This document shows positions 34,571-42,883 of a stretch of DNA of 64,000 bases, piece after piece. Both the position numbers and the translations under genes were made by a program. The notes under the pieces are model-generated. The model ran no database searches and had not been told where the DNA came from. It saw only the letters and a list, made by a program, of their open reading frames with translations. Position 1 is the stretch's first letter. The number at the start of each line of letters is the position of its first letter. This DNA comes from CAYUYV01 sp964522525 (lineage in GTDB: Bacteria; Pseudomonadota; Alphaproteobacteria; JAJFIK01). The stretch covers positions 1 through 64,000 of the forward strand of contig CAZFWG010000009.1 of NCBI GenBank assembly GCA_964522525.1, read 5' to 3'.

Positions 34571-35487
34571 GGACCCGGCGCATCCTTCCCCTTCTGGCCC
34601 TCTTGTGCTGCCTTGGCGGTCTTCCGGTCCGGGCGGCCTGTGACCTGCAGCTGATCCATCCGGGGCACATCACGGTGTTCGCCGGTGAGCCCTATGACGT
34701 TTTCGGTTCCGGGCTCATCGGCATCGGTGTCGAATTCATCGTTCGCGGGCGCACGCCCGGCTGTCCCTTTGCAATCGGGTTTTCCTCGAAGGGGGACATC
34801 AATGGACGGCGTGAAGCGCGATCGGGCGGCGCGCGTCTCGCTTATCGTCTCAGTCCGGATCGCCGGGGCAGCGTGCGCCTCCAGGACTTACCCGTTGCCC
34901 GGCCGGATGAGATCCTCAGCGGTGTCCTGCCCTTCGGCGGGCGCGAGGTGCGGGACATCTATTTCATTGTCCTCGATCAGGGGCAGCAGGTCGCGCCGGG
35001 GGGCTATCTCGATCGCCTGCGGATCAACCTCTTTGAAGGCGAGCGTGGCGCGCTTGTCGAAACCGTGATCAGTATGCTGCGTTTCGACGTGGAGAGCGTG
35101 ATCGAGGCCCGTTTCGAGATCGACGGCGCGGCCCTGGCCCTGGGCGGCTACACCCATGTGCTGGATCTCGGTGTCCTGAAGCCCGGCCTCAAACGGGCCT
35201 TTGGGCTTGATATTCGCACCAATGTGCCCTTCACCGTGCAGATTGCCTCCCAGGAACGGGGGGTGTTGCGCCATGCGAATGGCGACCCGGCGGCGCAGGT
35301 GCCTTACCGCCTGCGTGTCGACGGCCGCAGTGTCGAGCTTCGCAGTCCCTTGCGTCTGAGCGGCCGGGCGGACGGATGGCGCAGACGGGGACGGCGGTTC
35401 CCCATGGCCATCGAGATCGGCGCCCTGGACCACGCCTTGGCGGGGTCTTACAAGGATACGCTGACGGTGACCGTGTCGGCCCGCTGA
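34567..35487 (+). CDS. SCPU-like (spore coat U-type) fimbrial subunit or adhesin
   Basis: A 306-residue protein with signal peptide (ILPLLALLCCLGGLPVRAAC). The mature N-domain has a Cys pair (ACDLQ and GCPFAIGF) and the C-domain ends YKDTLTVTVSAR, the usual end of SCPU subunits. The length suggests two pilin-like domains, as in tip adhesins. It is the only structural subunit encoded in the operon, so either it polymerises itself or the major pilin is elsewhere. Family assignment is by pattern and by position after chaperone and usher. Confidence 0.65.
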   Translation: MRTRRILPLLALLCCLGGLPVRAACDLQLIHPGHITVFAGEPYDVFGSGLIGIGVEFIVRGRTPGCPFAIGFSSKGDINGRREARSGGARLAYRLSPDRRGSVRLQDLPVARPDEILSGVLPFGGREVRDIYFIVLDQGQQVAPGGYLDRLRINLFEGERGALVETVISMLRFDVESVIEARFEIDGAALALGGYTHVLDLGVLKPGLKRAFGLDIRTNVPFTVQIASQERGVLRHANGDPAAQVPYRLRVDGRSVELRSPLRLSGRADGWRRRGRRFPMAIEIGALDHALAGSYKDTLTVTVSAR

Positions 35488-35564
35488 GGGCGCCCGGTCC
35501 CGATCCACCGCCCTGTGCCAAATGTCCCATGCCAGATGCGCCAAGCCCAAAAAGGAGCCGTGCC

Positions 35565-36497
35565 ATGACCGACGCGATTCAAATGCTGCAACCCAAGATC
35601 GGGGATATCGGTCATTTTGAAGTGCGTCGCCTGTTGCCTTCCTCGCGTCGGCGCATGGTCGGTCCTTTTATTTTCTGGGATGAGATGGGGCCGGCGGAAT
35701 TCGAGCCCGGCCGGGGTCTCGATGTGCGCCCCCATCCCCATATCGGTTTGGCCACGGTGACCTATCTGTTCGATGGCGAACTTGAGCACCGGGACACGCT
35801 GGGTGTCTACGCCACGATCCGGCCGGGGGATGTGAACATCATGGCAGCGGGCGCGGGCATCGTGCATTCCGAGCGCACGGGGGCAGACCGGCGGGCCTCG
35901 GGCCAACGGCTCCATGGCATCCAGGCCTGGATCGCTCTGCCCGAGGAGGAACAGGAAAGCGCCCCCCTCTTTGATCACCAGGACAAGGCCGCCCTGCCGA
36001 CCTTCGCCGAAAACGGCGCCCAGGTGACCGTGATCGCCGGCGAGGCCTTCGGCCGGACGGCGCCGACACGGGTGTTCTCTCCCACGCTCTATCTCGAGGT
36101 GATCTTGTCCGAGGGCGGACAGTTACCCCTGCCCACCGGTCATGAGGAGCGGGCCATTTATGTCGTGGACGGAACGGTGCGTCTTGGGCCTGAGGCCGTG
36201 GCGCCGCACACCATGGCGATCGTGCCGCAAGGGGCGGACGTGACCCTCAACGCCGATGGACCTGCCCGGGTCATGGTGCTGGGCGGCGCGCCGCTCGGGA
36301 GGCGCTACATCGCCTGGAACTTCGTTTCCACCGATCAGGCCCGGATCGACAAGGCCAAGGCCGATTGGCGGGCCTCGATCGCCGGCGGCTTCAAGAACAC
36401 GCCCTTCGGCATGCCGGAAGGCGAGCATGAGTACATTCCCCTGCCCGAAGACGGGGAAGGGCCGCCCGAGAGCAACGAGGACTGCCCGACATCGTGA
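35565..36497 (+). CDS. Pirin-family protein
   Basis: A 310-residue bicupin. Metal ligands are in place: His57 and His59 (RPHPHIGL) and His101/Glu103 (GIVHSERTG), matching the iron site of pirins. Bacterial pirins may act as quercetinases or redox-sensing regulators. AAAGGAG lies just before ATG 35565, which is preferred over upstream in-frame starts inside the fimbrial gene. No operon partner is evident: it follows the SCPU gene by 77 bp and precedes the patatin-like gene. Confidence 0.9.
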   Translation: MTDAIQMLQPKIGDIGHFEVRRLLPSSRRRMVGPFIFWDEMGPAEFEPGRGLDVRPHPHIGLATVTYLFDGELEHRDTLGVYATIRPGDVNIMAAGAGIVHSERTGADRRASGQRLHGIQAWIALPEEEQESAPLFDHQDKAALPTFAENGAQVTVIAGEAFGRTAPTRVFSPTLYLEVILSEGGQLPLPTGHEERAIYVVDGTVRLGPEAVAPHTMAIVPQGADVTLNADGPARVMVLGGAPLGRRYIAWNFVSTDQARIDKAKADWRASIAGGFKNTPFGMPEGEHEYIPLPEDGEGPPESNEDCPTS

Positions 36498-36616
36498 TCC
36501 CTTTTAATTGCCTTTGGGAGGAACGGTTAAGCGCCGAGGCGTCTTGCCAGACCCGCAAGGTCCCGTCATCCTGCGCTTCCAAATAAGGGGCACAATCGTC
36601 ATCGAGAGAGGGGTGG

Positions 36617-37634
36617 ATGGATCAGATCGCGCAGATCCAGATGAGGGAAACCGCACGGGCGCCGCTAGACCGGGATCCCGCCCGCGGTGCACAACCGGCG
36701 GCGACCGGGCCCAAACGGGTCCTGTCCCTCGACAGCGGCGGCTTCTCATGCATGGCGACGCTTGCCTTTCTGGCCCGCATTGAAACGCTCCTGCGCGATC
36801 AGCATGGCGGTCATCCGGGCTTTCGCCTTGGTGACTATTTCGATCTGATCGGCGGGTCGGGCAGCGGGGCCCTCATTGCGGCGGGGCTCGCCACCGGGCG
36901 CACGGCCGAGGACATGCTGGCGGTCCTGATGGACCTCGCCCGTGAGAGCGTGCGCGGCCCCCATTGGCGCTGGCACACCCCCCGTGTGACTTGGCAGAGA
37001 TCCGCTCTGATCGCGACCCTGCATGAGCTTTTCGGGTCCACGCCCTTGAATTCGATGCGCTTGAAGGCGCGGCTCGCCATCGTTGCCCGGCGTCTTGATG
37101 GCCCCAACCGGACCATGGTCCTGGCCACGCAGGGCGGGGCGGATGGTGACGCGGCCCCGGCGTTNNNNNNNNNNNNNNNNNNNNNNNNNNNNNNNNNNNN
37201 NNNNNNNNNNNNNNNNNNNNNNNNNNNNNNNNNNNNNNNNNNNNNNNNNNNNNNNNNNNNNNNNATCCGTCGGCGCCGTGCGGCCCCGGGCCGCCGCCGA
37301 GGCCGTGATGGCAAGCGAGATGTCTTTGCGCACCATGGGCGTTTCGATGACCGCGCCGGGCCATGGGCCGGCGGGCATCGCCGGGTTCCAGCCCGAAGCG
37401 TTGCGGGCGGCGCCAAGCTTCACCTATGGCCGTTATGCCCTGGATCTGAGCCACGGCGCCTTGCAGTCCGTGCTCGGACGGGCGGTGCCCTATCGCGAGC
37501 TCCTGCGCCTCGAACAGGCGCGGCATCTGGCCTCATTGGGAGAGCTGTTGTCCCTGTCCCGGGACGTGGCCGCGCGCCAGGTGCGCACGGAGCATTTCCC
37601 GGCCAAGTTCCGGCGGCCTGACCTGGCTCAGTGA
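36617..37634 (+). CDS. Patatin-like phospholipase, interrupted by assembly gap
   Basis: The left part (36617-37164) has the patatin opening VLSLDSGGFSCMATLAFL, in which the usual DGGGxRG oxyanion loop is changed to DSGGFSC, and the nucleophile elbow GGSGSGALIAAGLATG (Ser of GSGSG). 100 N follow (37165-37264). The right part resumes in a different frame (EMSLRTMGVSM to the stop at 37634). The frame change is explained by unknown gap length, so I treat this as one gene, not a frameshift. Family members hydrolyse membrane lipids; here the altered oxyanion loop makes activity uncertain. The Asp of the Ser-Asp dyad probably lies in the gap. Confidence 0.6.
37165..37264. other. Assembly gap (100 N)
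   Basis: Exactly 100 unknown bases inside the patatin-like gene; frame differs on the two sides, so the true gap length is not 100 modulo 3 as drawn. Confidence 0.95.
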
Positions 37635-37714
37635 GCCGTCACAGGCCGAGGCTTGCACCTTTTAGAGGCGTTTCATCCAGCACGGGCCACGGGCGGGTAC
37701 CAGCGCGGCAGCGC

Positions 37715-39199
37715 TCAGTATGCGCCGTTGCCCCGGATCACGATGACGATGGTCCGCAGGAAGATGTAAAAGTCGAGCCACAGGGACCAGTTGCGGATGT
37801 AGTCGGAATCAAGCCGCTCCTGGACTGCGAGATCCCCGTCACTGCGCGCGGAGACCTGCCACAATCCGGTAATCCCCGGGGGCACGCTGGCGCGGATGTC
37901 CTTGAAGGCCTCGTCGAACTGGTTGAGGTGATAGTCCGGGAAGGGCCGGGGACCGACCAGGGTCATTTCCCCTTTGAGAACATTGAGAAGCTGGGGCAGC
38001 TCATCAAGGCTGCTCTTGCGCAGGAAATGCCCCACGCCCGGCAGGATGCGCGGATCGTTTTTGAGCTTGAAGAAGCGTTCCCACTCCTCGCGCGCTTCCG
38101 GGTCGGCCTCCAGGTGTTCTTCCAGTCGCCGGTCCGCATCTTTGTACATGGTCCGCAGCTTGAGGACATTGATCGGCCGGTTGCCCGCACCCCGGCGGCG
38201 CTGGGCGAAAAACACCGGACCGCCATCCACCGCTTTAATCCAAAGGGCCGCCACGCCGATGATGGGCAAGGCCACGATCGCCGCCGGGATGGCCACCACA
38301 TAATCCAGAAAGCGCTTGATCCAGTAATTGTGCCGGACCAGGAGGTTGTTGCGGATCCGCAGGCCGACCACGGCCTGGAGATCGACCGGCGTGACCCAGA
38401 CGCTCTGCAGGCCGAAGAGATTGGGGATCACCACCACATTCTCGAAATTCAGGCTGCGCACCATGGACGCCGCCTGACCGCCATCGAGATCGGGCTTGGC
38501 GAGAACGGCGGTCTTCACGCCCGCATTGGAAAAGTCCCGCGCATGTTCGAGACCGCCCAGAACGGGCACGTCATGGAAGCTCTTCCCCCAGCTGTCCGCG
38601 TCATCGTCCAGGATCGCAACAGGCTTGAAGCCCAATTCGGGACGCTCCTGAAGGTTCTTGATCACGGCGGCGGCCGTCTCTCCGGCGCCAACGATCAGGG
38701 TGCTCTGGCCCCACAGGCCGGCCTTGATCAGGATGTCGCGCATGATGGCTTCAAACAGCCAGGGCAGGACCATGGCAAAGGTCATGGAAAAGAGCAGGAT
38801 GCCGCGTGAGATTTGATCATCCTGCTGAAGATAGGCCCAGATGATCAAGACGCCGAACAGGATGAAGGTGGCGATCACCCGCTGGCGCATGCGCATGATC
38901 GGACATACGCCATAGCCCGGATAAAAGCCCAGAAGCTGAAAGGCGATCGGCAGGCCCAGCACGCCGATGGCGATGTTCCAATATTGGCCGGTGCTGATGT
39001 CGATGGGCCAGATCGGGTCGAGGGCGAGGCGGACGAAATAGGCGAGGAGAACACAAAGTTCGAGGGCAATCAGATCGGTGACCAACATGACGAGCCATGT
39101 GGCCCGAAACCGCATATTGTCCCGCTTTGGCTTGGCCAGCGTGACTTCAGCCTGGTGGCTGCCCGATAAAACCTCGATCGACACCGCGTCGGCCCCCAC
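37715..39199 (-). CDS. Undecaprenyl-phosphate sugar phosphotransferase (WbaP-like)
   Basis: A 494-residue polyisoprenyl-phosphate hexose-1-phosphate transferase that begins the exopolysaccharide repeat unit on undecaprenyl phosphate. Four N-terminal helices (~35-150), a Rossmann-like middle domain (LIVGAGETAAAVIKNL, ~165-290) and a C-terminal catalytic domain: KRFLDYVVAIPAAIV membrane hairpin, FAQRRRG, LKLRTMYKD, SSLDELPQLLNVLKGEM and LVGPRPFP, then GITGLWQVSARS. The middle domain marks the WbaP rather than the WcaJ length class. Minus strand, at the left end of the exopolysaccharide locus. Confidence 0.9.
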   Translation of the reverse strand: MGADAVSIEVLSGSHQAEVTLAKPKRDNMRFRATWLVMLVTDLIALELCVLLAYFVRLALDPIWPIDISTGQYWNIAIGVLGLPIAFQLLGFYPGYGVCPIMRMRQRVIATFILFGVLIIWAYLQQDDQISRGILLFSMTFAMVLPWLFEAIMRDILIKAGLWGQSTLIVGAGETAAAVIKNLQERPELGFKPVAILDDDADSWGKSFHDVPVLGGLEHARDFSNAGVKTAVLAKPDLDGGQAASMVRSLNFENVVVIPNLFGLQSVWVTPVDLQAVVGLRIRNNLLVRHNYWIKRFLDYVVAIPAAIVALPIIGVAALWIKAVDGGPVFFAQRRRGAGNRPINVLKLRTMYKDADRRLEEHLEADPEAREEWERFFKLKNDPRILPGVGHFLRKSSLDELPQLLNVLKGEMTLVGPRPFPDYHLNQFDEAFKDIRASVPPGITGLWQVSARSDGDLAVQERLDSDYIRNWSLWLDFYIFLRTIVIVIRGNGAY

Positions 39200-39552
39200 A
39201 TTCAGTTCGGCTTGTTATCGCCGTGGCCAATCCCAGGATGGTGCAAAGCACATTCCGGGCCAGCGCGCCTACGCGCCACCCATCATCCAACTCGGCGGTC
39301 CCCCGTTCCCCGAAAACGGCCTCAAGCCGCTCAACTGCCGCGGATCCGGCATGCCGGATCCGTCTCTTCTTGTGCAACGATTGTTCAGCGAGGTTCGAAT
39401 ATGCCGACTCCGCCCGGCATTCGGACATGATGGAACCAAATCCCCCTACTCAGCGCAAGGGTAAGACGACCGATTATTCATTAAAAGTGAGGCTTCGGGC
39501 CCGACAGCGCCCCCTTGAAATGTCAGCCGGCGGTCGATACCCGCTTCATTTG
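39200..39552. other. Intergenic region with 22-bp palindrome
   Basis: A 353-bp spacer between two minus-strand genes, the flippase gene to the right and wbaP to the left. Open frames crossing it have no plausible start, RBS or family pattern. The notable element is the palindrome at 39341-39362. It probably holds the wbaP promoter. Confidence 0.45.
39341..39362. promoter_or_regulatory. 22-bp perfect palindrome upstream of wbaP
   Basis: CGGATCCGGCA and its exact inverse complement abut without spacer. The dyad lies 142 bp upstream of the WbaP-like start. It is a candidate regulator site. As RNA it would fold into a hairpin, but no T-run follows in either direction. Confidence 0.45.
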
Positions 39553-40878
39553 TCACGACGGCTTGGGCGCGAGGCGGTCATCCGCCATTCGGCCGATCCG
39601 CCGGAAGAACAGGATCGACAATACGGTGACGGGAATGATGTGGGCGATCACCAGCCCGAACATGGTGCCCTGAAGGCCGAACCACTGGGCCAGGAAATAG
39701 GCCATGCCCAGGCCGAACACGGCCTCGATCGTCACGGTGATGAAGAGGGGTTTTGTATATTCGATCGAGCGCAAGCCCACTTCCAGGGGGAACTGGAGAT
39801 AGCGGATCGTGAAGATCACCACCCACCAGTTCACGAGCCACGCATAGGGCACGAATTCCGGACCATAGAGCAGTTCGACGATTTCCTCGGCGAAGACCCA
39901 GCCGATGACGGCAATGGCGAAACTCGCCACAAGGCCCGCGCTTGCCAGCTTAGACAGATAGGCGTTGAGGGCCGGCGCGCCTTCATCCTTGAACAGGGAG
40001 GAGGCCCGCACCGGCGCGATGTTCTGCAGGGCAAGCGTAAAGACCTGGATCGGCGCCAGGATGTTCATGGTCGAGCGGATGGCGCCGACCGCCGTGGCGC
40101 CCAGCACCAGACCCGCCACCATCACGATGGCATGGCCGGAACAGAATTGAAGGACACCCATGCCGAACAGCCATTTGGAAAAATCCCAATGGCTGCGGCT
40201 GACCCGAACCATGGCAAGGCGTTCAAAGCGCAAGGGCTCAAACCACAAAAACCCGATCGCCGTGGCGAGGAACGAGGTTCCCGCCATGATCCAGAAGGCG
40301 AGCGCGCCGTCGAGCGCGACACCCAGCGCGAAAGGCAGTGCAACGAGGATCGCGAGCCGCAGCAGATAGGCGATGACGTCATTGGCAAAGGCCGCCAGCA
40401 CCCGGCTCTTGGTGAACAGATAACGACGCACGAAGTCCTGGACCTGGTCGCCGATGGTCGCAGCGACCAGGGCCGCGCTCATCCAGCGCAAGTCGATTTC
40501 AGGATCAATCAGCGCAAAGCTCAGCAAGACGAGCGGGATCAGCGCCAGCGTCACGGCGGCAAGCACCAGTTGATGGACCACAATCGTGCCGAAATAGGCG
40601 CCCTGATCCTCAGGCTTTTGCTTGGGGCCGAGGCTCATCATGGGGGAGACGATCAAGGCGATATGGACTGCCTTGAAAAACAGAAAAACGATGTGGGCCC
40701 AGGCAAAAAGCCCAAACCCTTGGAGCCCGAGCGCCTTCGCGACCGCCGCGATGGTGAGGAAATTGACGGCGCTGACCATGACCTGGTCGCCCAGGACCCA
40801 CAGCTTGTCATGGTGCGCACGATAGAGCGCCAGCAAACGCGACCCGTTTGAGGGTTCGCTGTTTTCGGTTTCGCTCAT
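39553..40878 (-). CDS. Wzx-like polysaccharide flippase / MVF-type membrane protein
   Basis: A 441-residue inner-membrane protein with about 12 predicted helices of the MATE/MVF superfamily (LWVLGDQVMVSAVNFLTIAAVAKALG at ~26-51 is a typical first-helix pair; AWAHIVFLFF follows). It would flip lipid-linked repeat units to the periplasm. Sequence similarity in such flippases is low, so the call rests on topology, length and location between the WbaP-like and GT genes. Confidence 0.78.
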   Translation of the reverse strand: MSETENSEPSNGSRLLALYRAHHDKLWVLGDQVMVSAVNFLTIAAVAKALGLQGFGLFAWAHIVFLFFKAVHIALIVSPMMSLGPKQKPEDQGAYFGTIVVHQLVLAAVTLALIPLVLLSFALIDPEIDLRWMSAALVAATIGDQVQDFVRRYLFTKSRVLAAFANDVIAYLLRLAILVALPFALGVALDGALAFWIMAGTSFLATAIGFLWFEPLRFERLAMVRVSRSHWDFSKWLFGMGVLQFCSGHAIVMVAGLVLGATAVGAIRSTMNILAPIQVFTLALQNIAPVRASSLFKDEGAPALNAYLSKLASAGLVASFAIAVIGWVFAEEIVELLYGPEFVPYAWLVNWWVVIFTIRYLQFPLEVGLRSIEYTKPLFITVTIEAVFGLGMAYFLAQWFGLQGTMFGLVIAHIIPVTVLSILFFRRIGRMADDRLAPKPS

Positions 40879-41013
40879 CTGCCCCTCTCGGACCCCTCAC
40901 AAATCAGGGCGCATGAGGCGCCCAACCGTCAGAGCATGCCATGGCGAGGCCCGGCTTCGCCATCTGCCCTTGGGGGCAGTCCATCCGCGTTGCGACACGC
41001 GTGATTTTGACCG

Positions 41014-41031
41014 TATGCAATCAGCTGCATA
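41014..41031. promoter_or_regulatory. Dyad TATGCA-N6-TGCATA
   Basis: Six-base arms with a 6-nt spacer in the divergent exopolysaccharide promoter. The form suits a dimeric activator or repressor; the NarL/LuxR-type protein encoded at 46474-47154 is one candidate. Confidence 0.4.
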
Positions 41032-41077
41032 ATGGCTAGCCTGTTAACGTGTCCGTCAGGAAAGACGGGTGCACTGA

Positions 41078-41108
41078 ACCCTTGAGGTTCCAATACCCTT
41101 GAGGTTCC
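41078..41108. repeat. Exact 14-bp direct repeat, 17-bp period
   Basis: ACCCTTGAGGTTCC occurs at 41078-41091 and again at 41095-41108 with 3 nt between, 56 bp upstream of the GT4 start. Either a recent duplication or a pair of regulator sites nearly two helical turns apart. Confidence 0.75.
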
Positions 41109-41163
41109 GGTGTGGGCGATCGGGATGACAGGGGTCTGGGGGAGCAGAGGGAAAGGGGCAACG

Positions 41164-42489
41164 TTGAAACTCATCATGTCCGCCTTCGCATGCGCGCCAT
41201 CCGTCGGCTCCGAGGAGGGCGTCGGATGGAACTGGGCTCTCCAGGCTGCCCGGCACGGCCATGAAGTGCATGTGGTGACCCAGCACATGCATCAGCCCGC
41301 CATCGAGGCGGCTTGCGCCAAGGGCGATTTCGGCAATCTCCATTTCCACTATCTGACCCTGCAAAAGTCCCTGGACAGATTAAAGAACCGGTGGAGCAAC
41401 TACAGTCTGGTCTCCTACTATTATGCTTGGCAGTTGAAACTGCTGGGGTTTGCGCAACAGCTGCATCGGCAACACAATTTCGATCTGGCCCAGCATGTCA
41501 CCTATGTTCAGGACTGGACGCCGAGCGGTTTGATGAACCTACCCATTCCCTTCATCTGGGGCCCGGTGGGCGGCAGCGCCAATGTCATGCCCCAGGGGAT
41601 CGCGGCGCGCGAAATGGGCTGGCCCGCCTATGCCTTGCGTTTTGAGCGCAATCGGCGGTTGATGCAGCAGGGGCTCAAGGCGGTCGATCCCTTCGTGCGG
41701 CGCACCATGGCGAAAGCGGATCACATTCTGATCTATACGGAGAATGGCGTCGAGGTCGTGCCGCCCCGTTTCCGGGACAAGGCCCGGTCCATCATCCATA
41801 TCGGCGTTTCCGACTTCGATCTGCCTGCTGCTGCGGAGCGCGCAGAGCAGGGGGACTTCAGCCGCCCGTTCCAGATCATGACCGGTGGCCGTCTTGTCCA
41901 TTGGAAAGGCGTTGATCTGCTGATCGAGGGTTTCGCGCGGTTTCTGGAACAAACGCCTGAGGCCTCGGGCGCGCGGCTCTATGTGTCGGGGCGGGGACCG
42001 TTCCAGCCGACGCTCGAGGCGCTCGTGGCCCGGCTCGGTCTTGAGCGTCAGGTCACGTTCCTGGGTTTCCTGCCGAGCCGCGACGATCTCTACATCAAGA
42101 TGGCCGAATGCGATCTCTTTGCCCTGCCGACCCTAAGGGACGGCCCCCCGGTCGGCATTCTGGAGGCCATGTTCGCCGGCCTGCCGATCCTCTGCCTGGA
42201 CCACGGGGCGACCCGGGAACTGGTGCCGCCCCATGCGGGTCATCTCGTGCCCGCCGAAAGCCGCGCGGGTGCCGTGAACGGGATCGCCGCGGCCCTGGCG
42301 GACGGCTTCCGGGATCGGGCCGCGCTGTGGCGCAAGGGCTTGATCGCCCGCGACCATGTCGCCCGGTTCCATGACTGGGATCGGATCGGCGACGAAGCCC
42401 AAGGCATCTATCAGGAGGTCCTGCGCACGAGCCCCCGGCGCAATGCGGCCCTGGCCCACGCCACGCCCCAGTCGGATCCCACGGTCTGA
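41164..42489 (+). CDS. GT4-family glycosyltransferase
   Basis: A 441-residue GT-B glycosyltransferase acting at the cytoplasmic face of the membrane. TTG 41164 is chosen as start: it has AAGGGG 6 nt upstream and gives (M)KLIMSAFACAPSVGSEEG, the usual GT4 beginning with the nucleotide-sugar loop. The C-terminal half has GGRLVHWKGVDLLIEGF and the EX7E-type segment DGPPVGILEAMFAGLPILC. It probably adds a sugar to the exopolysaccharide repeat. It is the only glycosyltransferase in the 37-57 kb locus, too few for a complex repeat, so others must lie elsewhere. Confidence 0.87.
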   Translation: MKLIMSAFACAPSVGSEEGVGWNWALQAARHGHEVHVVTQHMHQPAIEAACAKGDFGNLHFHYLTLQKSLDRLKNRWSNYSLVSYYYAWQLKLLGFAQQLHRQHNFDLAQHVTYVQDWTPSGLMNLPIPFIWGPVGGSANVMPQGIAAREMGWPAYALRFERNRRLMQQGLKAVDPFVRRTMAKADHILIYTENGVEVVPPRFRDKARSIIHIGVSDFDLPAAAERAEQGDFSRPFQIMTGGRLVHWKGVDLLIEGFARFLEQTPEASGARLYVSGRGPFQPTLEALVARLGLERQVTFLGFLPSRDDLYIKMAECDLFALPTLRDGPPVGILEAMFAGLPILCLDHGATRELVPPHAGHLVPAESRAGAVNGIAAALADGFRDRAALWRKGLIARDHVARFHDWDRIGDEAQGIYQEVLRTSPRRNAALAHATPQSDPTV

Positions 42490-42883
42490 ACATCCCTGAC
42501 GGCACGGGTTTTGCTGCGCGTATAGGGGATCGGCCGGTTTTCAGCGTGTTAAGGAAAACCGCGATGGCGCGGGGCTCTCGCGCGTCTCTATGGATAGAAC
42601 TGGGGTGGGCCGGTAAATTGGCGTATAATCCGGGATTTGGCGAATGGCGGCCCTTTGACATCAAGCCCTGTGACATCGGCGCGACAACCCGTTGGGGAAA
42701 TGGCCGGAATGGCCCTGCCCATGCCCGGTACCACAATGTCGTTGCAATCCGTTGGGCAGACTCTCGCGTGGGCTTTTCGCAAACGGTGCAGCGGTTTGAG
42801 ACAACCGGCTAGCACGCGGCGTCAGCGCCGACCCCGGTCCAACTGGATTGGGCCGGATCGCGGCGAAACAAAATTGGGATTCC
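42490..42883. other. Intergenic region before the AAA ATPase gene
   Basis: A 394-bp spacer. Two copies of CAAYCCGTTGGG occur at 42685-42696 and 42745-42756, 60 bp apart. No gene is supported; short open frames here have no RBS or recognisable product. A promoter for the ATPase gene is expected. Confidence 0.4.

Larger units (their letters stand above)
40879..41163. other. Divergent control region, flippase / GT4 gene
   Basis: A 285-bp spacer between divergent exopolysaccharide genes. It carries an 18-bp dyad (41014-41031) and a 14-bp direct repeat (41078-41108), a layout expected of a regulated promoter. Confidence 0.5.

Noticed and set aside
36617..37634. Apparent frameshift/pseudogene in the patatin-like gene
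   Set aside because: The frame change coincides with a 100-N placeholder of unknown true length, so it is not evidence of a mutation.
39147..39428. Short minus-strand open frame in the flippase-wbaP gap
   Set aside because: No ribosome-binding site, overlaps the start of the WbaP-like gene and the 22-bp palindrome, and the translation has no family pattern.
39223..40851. Plus-strand open frame of 542 codons opposite the flippase gene
   Set aside because: Highly charged, motif-free translation of the antisense strand; the opposite frame encodes a coherent 12-helix membrane protein.
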